A stretch of DNA of 15,436 bases from contig CAZXGT010000043.1 in NCBI GenBank assembly GCA_964639935.1, positions 1 to 15,436 on the forward strand. Direction: 5' to 3'. The translations under genes were made by a program, and so were the position numbers. The notes beneath the pieces were generated by a model, which worked only from the letters and a program-made list of their open reading frames with translations, was not told the DNA's origin and ran no database searches. Source of the stretch: CALNYS01 sp964639935. Its GTDB lineage: Bacteria; Planctomycetota; Phycisphaerae; Phycisphaerales; UBA1924. Shown here piece by piece: positions 6,112 to 13,476 of the stretch; positions within the stretch are counted from its first letter, which is position 1, and the number at the start of each line of letters is the position of its first letter.

Positions 6112-6912
6112 TCACGCCCACGGGAACCGATCGCCAAAGTGCCGCTGGTAGAGCCCGATGAGCCGCGCGAGCAGGATCGCCGTGAACAGGAACACGAACT
6201 CCGCGAGGAACGGGAAGTCGAAGAGTCGCCACTCCTTCAGGAAGCGGGCGTACAGGTCGCCCCCGGCGAGCAGATCCAGAAGCCAGTCCGGCACGACCTT
6301 CCGCGGCACGCGCGACGTGAAGAGGATCAGCCCGCCCGTGAGCGTCATCGCGAGCATCGCGAGCAGCGCGAGGTATTCGAGCGGCGTCCGCCAGACGGCG
6401 CGGATCAGCATGTCCACCCGGAACACCATCCCCACGCCGCCCCACGCGGTGGCGACGAACCCGATCGGCACGAGCCCGAAGCCGAGCAGGCCGAGAGCCC
6501 ACGCCGCGGCGGAGACCCACGGCTCGCTCACGCCCACCTGCGGCGCCGCCAGACGCCAGGCGACCCACGGCGCGATCAGAATGCCGACGGTCCAGAGAAG
6601 GCTGACGAGCGGTTCGGCGACGGAATCCCGCCAGTTCGACGCGTCCGGATAGTCGGGCAACTCGTCTTCGCCCGCCGCGGTCGCCGGGATGATCTCAAGG
6701 AAGTAGGCGGCGAAGAGCCCGGCGGTGAGCGCGCCGAGCACGATGCCCACAAGCGCCGCGAAGGCGCCGAGGATCGGGAGCGCCGCGGCGAGGTAGGGCA
6801 GGCTCAGGAAAAGCGTGAGGAGCCCGAGCATCGCCCAGTTGCGCCACGAGCCGCACAGCCAGAGCGAACGCAGCGCGTCTCGGCCGAAGGCGGCGTGTCG
6901 GCGATCGAGCAC
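6112..6912 (-). CDS. Multi-pass membrane protein of unknown function
   Basis: A 266-residue very hydrophobic protein with about six membrane segments (roughly 28-45, 48-72, 103-120, 134-158, 180-200 and 233-253). A polar loop at 80-100 contains GEDELPDYPDASNW, and the short N-terminus (LDRRHAAFGRDAL) is basic. The layout, with an amphipathic polar stretch between the first helix pair and the rest, recalls small membrane families common in planctomycetes, such as DUF4013- or Yip1-like proteins, but I cannot assign one. No catalytic motif is seen. The start is GTG at 6912, with GAGA upstream as a weak Shine-Dalgarno; Met28 is a less likely alternative because it would cut the first helix. It is divergent from the kinase-like gene, and sucD follows with its own promoter. 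Confidence 0.7.
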   Translation of the reverse strand: MLDRRHAAFGRDALRSLWLCGSWRNWAMLGLLTLFLSLPYLAAALPILGAFAALVGIVLGALTAGLFAAYFLEIIPATAAGEDELPDYPDASNWRDSVAEPLVSLLWTVGILIAPWVAWRLAAPQVGVSEPWVSAAAWALGLLGFGLVPIGFVATAWGGVGMVFRVDMLIRAVWRTPLEYLALLAMLAMTLTGGLILFTSRVPRKVVPDWLLDLLAGGDLYARFLKEWRLFDFPFLAEFVFLFTAILLARLIGLYQRHFGDRFPWA

Positions 6913-6923
6913 GGTGGATCTCG

Positions 6924-6952
6924 CAGGAGAAGCGGCGACCGGGGTCTATACT
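6924..6952 (+). promoter_or_regulatory. Candidate promoter of the kinase-like gene
   Basis: TATACT (6947-6952) is a near-perfect -10 box about 75 bases before the GTG at 7028. The -35 position (6924-6929, CAGGAG) is poor. The -10 and following bases (TATACTGCC) resemble CATACTGCC at the rpsT promoter. Confidence 0.45.
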
Positions 6953-7027
6953 GCCAGCTCACGCCGCGGGTGGGGCGGCGGAGCACTGAACTTCGAGAGC
7001 GCCGCGTCGCGGCAAAGGCGGTTCGTC

Positions 7028-8176
7028 GTGAAAGCCATCATCACCGGTCAGGTCGGCATGGACAAGACGCCCTATCTCCAGGGCGTCCAGAAGCTCGCCC
7101 AGAGCAAGGGCGAGAGCGCCCAGCTCTACAACGTCGGCAAGATGATGTACGCCGAGGCGCCCGACGTCCGCCCGGGCCGCATCCTGGGCCTGCCGCTCTC
7201 GCGCCTGCACTCGCTCCGCCGGGCGGTGTTCAAGGACATCATCAACGACGCCCCGAACCACGATCACCTGATGGTCAACACGCACGCGACCTTCCGCTGG
7301 CGTCACGGCCTCTTCGCCGCGTTCGATTTCGATCAGCTTCGGGAGCTCGCCGCCGACGTCTACATCTGCCTTGTCGACAACGTCGAGATGGTGCACCACC
7401 GACTGCACCATGAGCACGACATCGACGCGACGCTCAAGGACTGCATGGTGTGGCGCGAGGAGGAGATCCTCGCGACCGAGATCATGAGTCAGGCCTTCGG
7501 CGGGAAGTTCTACATCGTCGGTCGCGGACGCGCGCAGGAGAACATGCGCACCGTCTTCCGCCTGCTCTGCCGCCCGGACATGATGAAGGTCTACCCGAGC
7601 TTCCCGATGAGCCACGTTGTCGGCATGCCCGACGTGCTCGCCGAGATCGATCAGTTCCGCGCCGCTCTCGCCGAGCGTTTCATCGCCTTCGACCCGGGCG
7701 ACGTCGACGAGAAGCTGATGCTCGACCACGCGATCATGGCGACCAAGGAGGGCCACGACTTCATCGAGCTCGACCCGGCGAACCCGGCGTCGACCTTCGG
7801 CAAGATGCCGGGCGACCCCGAGCTCGCGGAGGTGGACACGGTCCGCGTCTCGTGCCGGGAGATCCTCGACATCGCGGGCGACATCGACGGGCAGATCTAT
7901 ATGCGGGACTTCAAGCTGATCGACCAGTCGGACATGATCGTCAGCTATGTGCCGGAACTCCCGGGGGGAACGCCGGGGCTCAGCTCGGGCGTGGAGCGCG
8001 AGCTGCAGCACGCGTGGGAGCACACGAAGGACGTGTATGTGGTGTGGAAGCCGGAGAAGAACCCGTCGCCCTTCATCACCGAGACGGCGACGAAGATCTT
8101 CCGCTCGACGGAGGAAGCGCTCGAGCACTTCGAGACGAGCGGGATGACGGTCAAGACGCACCTCTTCGATGGCTGA
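7028..8176 (+). CDS. Adenylate-kinase-like P-loop protein with nucleoside deoxyribosyltransferase-like C-terminal region
   Basis: A 382-residue protein in two apparent parts. Residues 1-180 look like an archaeal-type adenylate kinase: strand KAIITGQVG, a P-loop GQVGMDKT (7-14), then VNTHATFRW (83-91), which matches the 'vdTHa' strand of that family, and VYICLVDNVEMVHHRL (111-126). The P-loop has Asp-Lys-Thr where Gly-Lys-Thr/Ser is usual. Residues from about 187 resemble nucleoside 2-deoxyribosyltransferase-like folds: KVYPSFPMS, FIAFDPGD (218-225), YMRDFKLIDQSDMIVSYVPE (291-310) and a GTPG…GVERELQHA stretch (314-328). A role in nucleotide metabolism or nucleotide signalling is inferred; no reaction can be assigned. 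GTG 7028 is chosen for the hydrophobic first strand, with AAAGG upstream. It is a single-gene unit. Confidence 0.72.
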   Translation: MKAIITGQVGMDKTPYLQGVQKLAQSKGESAQLYNVGKMMYAEAPDVRPGRILGLPLSRLHSLRRAVFKDIINDAPNHDHLMVNTHATFRWRHGLFAAFDFDQLRELAADVYICLVDNVEMVHHRLHHEHDIDATLKDCMVWREEEILATEIMSQAFGGKFYIVGRGRAQENMRTVFRLLCRPDMMKVYPSFPMSHVVGMPDVLAEIDQFRAALAERFIAFDPGDVDEKLMLDHAIMATKEGHDFIELDPANPASTFGKMPGDPELAEVDTVRVSCREILDIAGDIDGQIYMRDFKLIDQSDMIVSYVPELPGGTPGLSSGVERELQHAWEHTKDVYVVWKPEKNPSPFITETATKIFRSTEEALEHFETSGMTVKTHLFDG

Positions 8177-8334
8177 TCGAAGAAGGCGCCCATTGGAGAC
8201 GAGAGAGAACGACCGGCGTTCGTGTCGCCTCGGGAGCCCTGCCCGCCTTCGCTCAAGACAACGGGCAGTCTGCCGGGAGCGCGACGGGCGTCCGGAAGCG
8301 AGCGACGCCGGCCAGTGTGTTCTCGGTAGTGTTA

Positions 8335-8364
8335 TTCGCATGTTCTTGCGAACAGTTCCATACT
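8335..8364 (+). promoter_or_regulatory. Palindromic operator-like site and -10 box before truA
   Basis: Two overlapping inverted repeats lie here: TTCGCA-N6-TGCGAA (8335-8352) and TGTTC-TTGC-GAACA (8341-8354). A CATACT -10-like box (8359-8364) starts 4 bases later, 20 bases before the truA GTG. A dimeric regulator bound here would cover the -35 region. The GTTC-N4-GAAC form is not the classical LexA box, and I cannot name the regulator. Confidence 0.4.
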
Positions 8365-8383
8365 CCGAGGGGTCGCCCACGCC

Positions 8384-9286
8384 GTGCCGCGCTATCGACT
8401 GACCATCGCCTACGACGGAACGCGTTTTCACGGCTGGCAGAAGCAGTTCGCGACGCCGGCGCAGCTTGCGGACACGAACTTTTCGGGTCTTCTCCTGACG
8501 GATCGCGAGGCGCCGGGCGCCGGGTCCGATCGAGACGAAAGGGCGGAGCTGCGCACAGTGCAGGGCGTGGTGGAGAGGCGTCTTCAGCGCGTGTGCCGTG
8601 AGCCTGTGTCCCTGCTCGGTTCGAGCCGGACGGATTCGGGGGTGCATGCCCTGGCGCAGGTGGCGGCTTTCTCGCGGACGAACGCGGGCGTGGGCCCCGC
8701 GGACGATCGGCTGGTCGACGCGATCAACGCGGGGCTCCCGGAGGACGTCGTCGTGACGGAGGCGGCGCGCGTGCCGGACGATTTCGACCCGATCCGCGCG
8801 TGCGTGCGGAAGGGGTACGCCTACACGGTGTGCGGCGGCGCGCGACCGCTCTGGAGCCGCCGCTACGCGACGCATATCCGCCAGACGCTCGAGATCGAGC
8901 CGATGCGCGAGGCGGCGGGGCATCTCGTCGGCACGCACGACTTCGCGGCGTTCACGAACGTCGGCGCCGAGAGGGAGAGCACGGTGCGCACCATTCATTC
9001 CTGCGACGTAAGCGCGGAAGATGGGCTGATTCGCATCAGCGTCTGTGGGGACGGCTTCCTCTACAACATGGTGCGCATCATCGCGGGGACGCTGACCGAG
9101 GTCGGCCGCGGCCGCGTGCCTCCCGAGCGTGCGCGCGAGGCCCTCGCGACCGGCGATCGCCGCCTCGCCGGTCCGACGCTCCCGCCCGAGGGCCTGCGGC
9201 TCGAATGGATGGAGCACGAGATCGGCTCGGAGCGCGGGAGCGAGATCGTCCGCTCGCCCGGCCCCGGCGCGCTTCGCCTACGCTGA
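8384..9286 (+). CDS. truA: tRNA pseudouridine(38-40) synthase TruA
   Basis: TruA isomerises uridines 38-40 in the anticodon arm of many tRNAs. The 300-residue protein has the conserved start RYRLTIAYDGTRFHGWQKQ, the catalytic motif SRTDSGVHALAQV with nucleophile Asp84, and the C-terminal GDGFLYNMVRIIAGTL (222-237). It is longer than E. coli TruA (270) because about 37 residues (22-58, rich in Asp, Ala and Arg) are inserted between the GWQ strand and the VQGVVE helix, and there is an extra C-terminal tail of about 20 residues. GTG 8384 is the start, since the conserved domain begins right after it; the frame gives no better choice. It is the first gene of a unit with the deacetylase (20-base spacing) and the secreted protein. 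Confidence 0.93.
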   Translation: MPRYRLTIAYDGTRFHGWQKQFATPAQLADTNFSGLLLTDREAPGAGSDRDERAELRTVQGVVERRLQRVCREPVSLLGSSRTDSGVHALAQVAAFSRTNAGVGPADDRLVDAINAGLPEDVVVTEAARVPDDFDPIRACVRKGYAYTVCGGARPLWSRRYATHIRQTLEIEPMREAAGHLVGTHDFAAFTNVGAERESTVRTIHSCDVSAEDGLIRISVCGDGFLYNMVRIIAGTLTEVGRGRVPPERAREALATGDRRLAGPTLPPEGLRLEWMEHEIGSERGSEIVRSPGPGALRLR

Positions 9287-9305
9287 GTCCCGGAGGAGGG
9301 CGCCG

Positions 9306-9995
9306 ATGGCGAACATTCTCGTGGTGGGGCCGCACCCCGATGACCAGGAGCTCGGCATGGGCGGGTCGATCGCCCGGCTCGCTGAGCAGGGGCACGACGT
9401 GCTGCTGCTTGATCTGACCAACGGCGAGCCGACGCCCTACGGCGATCCGGGCACGCGGTCGCGGGAAGCGGCGCGGGCGGCGGAGATCCTCGGCGTCCGG
9501 CGTCTGACGCTCGATCTCATCAACCGCGAGGTGGAGCACACGGTCGCGGCGCGGCGGAAGGTCGCGAGCGTCATCCGCGAGCACCGATCGGAGATCATCT
9601 TCACGCCGTACCCGGAGGACGCGCACCCCGATCACCGGGCCGGCACACGGATTGTGGAGGACGCGCGGTTCGACGCGAAGCTCACGAAGACCAAGATGCC
9701 GGGGGAGCCGATCTACCCGCGCTGGCTTTTCTACTACTACGCCACGCACCTGCGGTGGGTGGCGGACCCGAACTTCTGCCTCGATATCTCGGGGTACGTC
9801 GATCGGAAGATCGAATCGATCGAGGCGTACGAGACGCAGTTTGTCAAGCCCGAGAAGAACCGGCGCGTCGTGGAGTGGGTGCGCTCCGCGGCGGACTACT
9901 TCGGCTCGCGCATCGGGACGGCGGCGGCCGAGCCCTTCTACACGAAGGAGCCGATCGGGCTCGATTCGCTCGCGGGCGTCGTGGGGATCGCGTAG
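9306..9995 (+). CDS. bshB1: PIG-L family deacetylase, bacillithiol biosynthesis BshB1-type
   Basis: A 229-residue zinc-dependent N-acetylglucosamine deacetylase of the LmbE/PIG-L family. BshB1 removes acetate from N-acetylglucosaminyl-malate in bacillithiol synthesis. The metal site is seen as GPHPDDQELGMGGSI (8-22, with His10 and Asp13) and EDAHPDHRAGTRIV (104-117, with His107/His110). The ELGMGG continuation and the length (BshB1 about 230-240) fit BshB1 better than MshB or Mca. YYYATH (148-153) and IEAYETQF are also typical of the subgroup. ATG 9306 has a strong GGAGGAGGG Shine-Dalgarno at 9292-9300. No bshA or bshC is visible here. A deacetylase for another GlcNAc conjugate remains possible. 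Confidence 0.85.
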   Translation: MANILVVGPHPDDQELGMGGSIARLAEQGHDVLLLDLTNGEPTPYGDPGTRSREAARAAEILGVRRLTLDLINREVEHTVAARRKVASVIREHRSEIIFTPYPEDAHPDHRAGTRIVEDARFDAKLTKTKMPGEPIYPRWLFYYYATHLRWVADPNFCLDISGYVDRKIESIEAYETQFVKPEKNRRVVEWVRSAADYFGSRIGTAAAEPFYTKEPIGLDSLAGVVGIA

Positions 9996-10029
9996 GAACC
10001 GGGCGGGAGCGGCGGACGTAGGATCGGCC

Positions 10030-10764
10030 ATGACGACATTCCGCCCGATCCTGATCTCGCTTGCGCTGCTCTTTGCGGCAACCTCGGCCCTTTCGGCGAC
10101 GCCCAGGGCGTTTGAGAGCGAGGCGGGGCTCTTCGCGTGGGCGGAGAACTACTACCGCGCCCCCGAGCCGGATCGCCTGCCCGAGGCGGCGCGGTTCCTG
10201 CACGAGCGGCTCGTCTTCGAGGCGCACCCGGAGCGGTACTGGCCGATGTCGATGTTCTTCGGCGGGGCGTACGCCAACAGCCCGAGCGCGGCGCGGGCGG
10301 GCGCGGATCAGGCGGCCGCGTCGGACGATCCCTTCATGCAATCCTTCCTGCTCAGCGCCCTGTGGGCCAGCAACGACGCCTTCGCCCGGTCGCAGATCGA
10401 TCGCGTGGCCGGATCCTTCCGGGACGAGCGCATCGTCGAGCTGCTCGAGCATCTCAAGGAGACCGAGCCGTTTCTCTCGACGGGCGAGACGCCGTCTCGC
10501 CCCGTGCACGTGGCGATGCTCTGGGGACGCTTCCACGCGACGGGCGAGCGGGAGGTCGTCGATCTCATCATCGAGGCGCTCCGGAGCGCCGGCGGGACGG
10601 AGCTCGAGCGCCGGGCGGCGGAGGCGGCGCGGGCGTCGCTCGCCGAGCGGGCGAAGGCTCACGGAGGCGTCGCTCGGACCATCGACGAGCGGCTCGAGCG
10701 GGAGCAGGACGCGAGTATTCGCGGGGCGCTCGAGAAGATCGCGGCGGAGCTTCGAGCGGGGTGA
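10030..10764 (+). CDS. Predicted secreted helical protein, unknown function
   Basis: A 244-residue protein with a Sec-type signal peptide (hydrophobic 7-20, likely cleavage after LSA at 23). The mature part is Ala/Arg/Glu-rich and predicted helical, with repeated short amphipathic helices (residues 30-62, 84-120 and 150-240) that could form HEAT- or TPR-like repeats. The motif HPERYWPMSMFFGGAYANSP (66-85) stands out as less repetitive. No Cys, catalytic or lipobox motif is seen. An AGGA precedes the ATG by a few bases, and the gene lies 34 bases after bshB1, so it is likely the last gene of the truA unit. Its stop is 5 bases from the stop of the convergent aroDE gene. Function not recognised. 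Confidence 0.72.
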   Translation: MTTFRPILISLALLFAATSALSATPRAFESEAGLFAWAENYYRAPEPDRLPEAARFLHERLVFEAHPERYWPMSMFFGGAYANSPSAARAGADQAAASDDPFMQSFLLSALWASNDAFARSQIDRVAGSFRDERIVELLEHLKETEPFLSTGETPSRPVHVAMLWGRFHATGEREVVDLIIEALRSAGGTELERRAAEAARASLAERAKAHGGVARTIDERLEREQDASIRGALEKIAAELRAG

Positions 10765-10769
10765 AGTGA

Positions 10770-12359
10770 TCAGTCGGCGTCGCCGAGGGATTCGCGCGTG
10801 ATGCGCTCGAAGAGGTCCTCCGGCGCGGGGGCCCCGGTCCACTCCTGGAACTGCAGGGCGGCCTGTCGGACGAACATCTCGGCGCCGCCGATGGTCTTGC
10901 GGCCGATCTCGCGGGCGCGGCGGAGCAGCGGCGTCTCGAGCGGGGTGTAGACGGTGTCGAAGACGACGGCGTCGTCCGGGGAGCTCAGGAGCAGGTCGTC
11001 GGGGATGGGCGTCTCGCCCGGAGCGGGCCCGCCGGTCATGCCGACGGGCGTGGCGTTGACGATGAGCCTGGCGTCGACGATGGCGGAGTAGATGTCGCCG
11101 GTGGCGCGGACGCCGAGCTCCCGGGCGAGGGTCTGGGCGCGCTCGGGGGTGCGGTTCCAGATAGCGACGGACCACCCGGCCTCGCGGAGGGTCCATGCGG
11201 CGGCGCGGGCGGCGCCGCCCGCCCCGAGGACGAGCGCCCGCGTCGCTCCCGGGCAGTGCTCGGCGACGGCGTCGGCGATGGCGTTGGTGTCGGTGTTGAG
11301 CACGCGCTCGCCGGCGATGGTGTTGGCGGCGGCGAGGTCGCGCGCATCGGCGTCGAGGGGCCAGCCCTCTTCGCGCGCAAAGCGCGCGGCGTGCTCCTTG
11401 TGCGGGAGCGTGACGCTGGCGCCGGCGAAGCCGAGCTCGTCGTGATCGGTCAGGGCGTGGAGCGTCGCTTTGAAGGGCTCATATCCGGGCGCGACGGGCA
11501 GGGGGAGGTAGACGCCGTCGTGTCCGACGCTCTCGAAGCCGGCGTTGTGCACGGCGGGGGAGAGCGAGTGGGCGACGGGGTGACCGATGACGCCGTAGAG
11601 CGCGGTGCGTCCGCCGATGGCGCGAAAGCGGTAGCGGCCGAGGAGATCGGCGATGGTCGGCTGGCCCGGCGCGGTGGCGGACTCGTCGCGGACCGAGGCG
11701 AAGGTGAGGAACGCGCCGAACTTGCCCGCGAGCACTCGGCTCATGAGCCCGAACTCGCCCATCGCCAGCGCGATCATGGGGCGGTCGCGCTCGGCGAGGA
11801 GATCGAAGCACTCGAGGTTGTCGCGGAGGCTCCGGGCGCGGAAGGCGATCTTCAGGACGCTCGCGGATTCGATTGAGCGCAGGTCGGCGAGCCGCCGGCT
11901 CAGGTTGGCGGGGCGGCCCTCGAAGTCGTGCATCGACACGATGAGGCCCGGGGCGCCGTCTCGCGCGGCGCGCCGACCCGCGAGGCGTTCGATGCGCGAG
12001 CGGAAGTCGGCGTCCGCCTCCAGAGCGCCGAGCTCCACGTCGATCATCCGCGGCGGGCGATCGAGCTCGGCGAGCGCCTCGAAGAGCTCGAGGCGACCGG
12101 GTTCGTCCTCGGAGTACTCGCCGCCCTCGGCCTCGAGTCGGCAGGTGGCGATGCAGGGGAGGGGGGACTCGCGCACGAGCATTTTGGCGGCGTTGAGGCC
12201 TTCGGTGTGGCCGCCGCCGGTGTAGCAGCCGTCGAGGCGCCATTCGATGAGGTCGGCGCCGGCGAGCGCCGCGTGCTCGGCGTCGCGGCGGGCGGCGATG
12301 AGGTCGTCGGTCTGGATCGGTGCGGCGATGAACGTGCGCGAGGCGCGATCAGTGGTCAT
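10770..12359 (-). CDS. aroDE: Bifunctional type I 3-dehydroquinate dehydratase / shikimate dehydrogenase
   Basis: Two consecutive shikimate-pathway enzymes in one 529-residue chain. Residues 1-247 are a type I dehydroquinase barrel (dehydroquinate to dehydroshikimate): LIEWRLD (37-43), catalytic His144 in VSMHDF and Schiff-base Lys170 in VLKIAF. Residues 253-529 are the NADPH-dependent shikimate dehydrogenase: GVIGHPVAHSLSPAVHN (256-272), catalytic Lys321 in VTLPHKE, NTDT (355-358), the dinucleotide loop GAGGAARA (379-386), WNRT (401-404), NATPVGM (435-441) and FDTVYTPLETPLL (467-479). All key residues are present, so both activities are expected. Such fusions are known in plants and Chlamydiae. 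The ATG lies inside the last codons of the upstream gene, an 11-base overlap, suggesting translational coupling. Confidence 0.95.
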   Translation of the reverse strand: MTTDRASRTFIAAPIQTDDLIAARRDAEHAALAGADLIEWRLDGCYTGGGHTEGLNAAKMLVRESPLPCIATCRLEAEGGEYSEDEPGRLELFEALAELDRPPRMIDVELGALEADADFRSRIERLAGRRAARDGAPGLIVSMHDFEGRPANLSRRLADLRSIESASVLKIAFRARSLRDNLECFDLLAERDRPMIALAMGEFGLMSRVLAGKFGAFLTFASVRDESATAPGQPTIADLLGRYRFRAIGGRTALYGVIGHPVAHSLSPAVHNAGFESVGHDGVYLPLPVAPGYEPFKATLHALTDHDELGFAGASVTLPHKEHAARFAREEGWPLDADARDLAAANTIAGERVLNTDTNAIADAVAEHCPGATRALVLGAGGAARAAAWTLREAGWSVAIWNRTPERAQTLARELGVRATGDIYSAIVDARLIVNATPVGMTGGPAPGETPIPDDLLLSSPDDAVVFDTVYTPLETPLLRRAREIGRKTIGGAEMFVRQAALQFQEWTGAPAPEDLFERITRESLGDAD

Positions 12360-13452
12360 GGTCGCCTTCGGGGTGGTCGTGCCCCGCGTGGTCGTGCCCG
12401 GCGTGGTCGTGGGCGTGCTGCGGCGCGTCGATCGACACGAGGATGAGCTTGAGGACGAGCGTTTCGGTGTGGTGCTCGTCGAGTCGGCGGAAGGGGAGGT
12501 AGGTGGTCTGATCGCGGGCCCCGCCGATGCCGTCGACCTGAAAGACGACCAGGTCGTCGCGCATCGAGTGGGGCTTCATGGGCCAATCGCCGAAGTGCAG
12601 GCCGTCGCGGACATAGAAGGCGATCATGGCGTCGAGCGGCGGGGCGGGGTTACCGAAGGCCTCGGGCCAGATGCCGTAGAAGGGATGATTGCGGGTGGCC
12701 TCGGGCTCGACGACCCAGGAGCCCTCGATCCATTCCATCGGGTCCCAGGCGCGGGCGAGCTCGACGGGCTCGTCCGCGGCGCCCGTGAGCGTGGCGCGCG
12801 CGAGGCCCTCGTCGATCGTGAGCGTGAGCTCGTCGCCGTTCTTGAGGGCAATCGTGTGCACGGCGCCGTCGGCGGTGATCTCGGCGGAGGAGATGAGGCG
12901 GTCCTCGAGGCCCGTGAGCAGGACGCGCCCGGCGTCCGTGACCACGAATCGCACGCCCTCGTGCTCGCCCGTTCCGGCCCACCGGCCGATCGCGCTCGAG
13001 CCGGGGTAGGTGACGCGCTTGAATCGGAAGGCGGGGTGTTCGTCGTAGGGCGCGAAGCCGGCCAGGAGCGTGTCGTCGTCGAGCCGGCGGAGGGTGACCG
13101 GGACGTCGGGCGGGGGGTTCGAGATCATCGTGCGGATGGTCTGGCCCTCGACGGCGGGCTCGAGATCGTAGGAGCGGGTGGTTCCGCCGCGGACGGCGAG
13201 CGCGCCGCCCTCGGTGATCTCGATAGTCGAGCGCCCCTGGAAGTCGAGAATGTGCTTGAGGCGGCCGGAGTCAGCGAGGGCCTTGATGTCGTCGCGCGTG
13301 GCGAGGTGCTCGAAGTCGTAGGTCCAGACGCCGGCGAGATCGGCGAGCGACGCGGCGTCCTGCTGGCCCTGAGCGTCGCGCTGCTCGGTCTGGGCGAGCC
13401 CGGGCGCGGCGATGAGAAGCGAGAGCGTCAGAGCGATGGCGTGCAGCGTCAT
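12349..13452 (-). CDS. Predicted exported protein with His-rich C-terminal tail
   Basis: A 367-residue protein with a clean signal peptide (TLHAIALTLSLLIAAPGLA, likely cut after Ala20), so it acts outside the cytoplasmic membrane. The middle looks beta-rich, with repeated short strands such as GRWAGTGEHEGVRFVVTD (157-173), and begins with a GVWTYDFEHL element (41-50) like the entry strand of lipocalin-type barrels. The last 23 residues contain nine His alternating with Asp/Gly (HDHAGHDH units), a likely zinc, nickel or copper binding tail. I do not recognise the family. A GGGAGGA Shine-Dalgarno precedes the ATG. It lies 24 bases after prfA and overlaps aroDE by 11 bases. Confidence 0.78.
   Translation of the reverse strand: MTLHAIALTLSLLIAAPGLAQTEQRDAQGQQDAASLADLAGVWTYDFEHLATRDDIKALADSGRLKHILDFQGRSTIEITEGGALAVRGGTTRSYDLEPAVEGQTIRTMISNPPPDVPVTLRRLDDDTLLAGFAPYDEHPAFRFKRVTYPGSSAIGRWAGTGEHEGVRFVVTDAGRVLLTGLEDRLISSAEITADGAVHTIALKNGDELTLTIDEGLARATLTGAADEPVELARAWDPMEWIEGSWVVEPEATRNHPFYGIWPEAFGNPAPPLDAMIAFYVRDGLHFGDWPMKPHSMRDDLVVFQVDGIGGARDQTTYLPFRRLDEHHTETLVLKLILVSIDAPQHAHDHAGHDHAGHDHPEGDHDH
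12373..12417 (-). repeat. Three tandem 15-base units encoding the His-rich tail
   Basis: Three consecutive 15-base units begin GTGGTCGTG on the plus strand (12373, 12388 and 12403). The first two are nearly identical and the third diverges at its end. On the minus strand they encode HDHAG-type pentapeptides. Being in frame, copy-number change would lengthen or shorten the metal-binding tail without a frameshift. Confidence 0.8.
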
Positions 13453-13476
13453 GATGAGGGTCCTCCCGGGATCAGG

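Noticed and set aside
6032..6568. N-terminal extension of sucD by 179 codons
   Set aside because: The extension is antisense-type Arg/Ala-rich sequence in another frame of the membrane protein gene; the canonical SucD start and its promoter lie at 6031 and 6074-6102.
6959..9217. Open frame of 752 codons on the minus strand
   Set aside because: It covers the kinase-like gene and most of truA on the opposite strand; it has no recognisable domain and a charged low-complexity composition.
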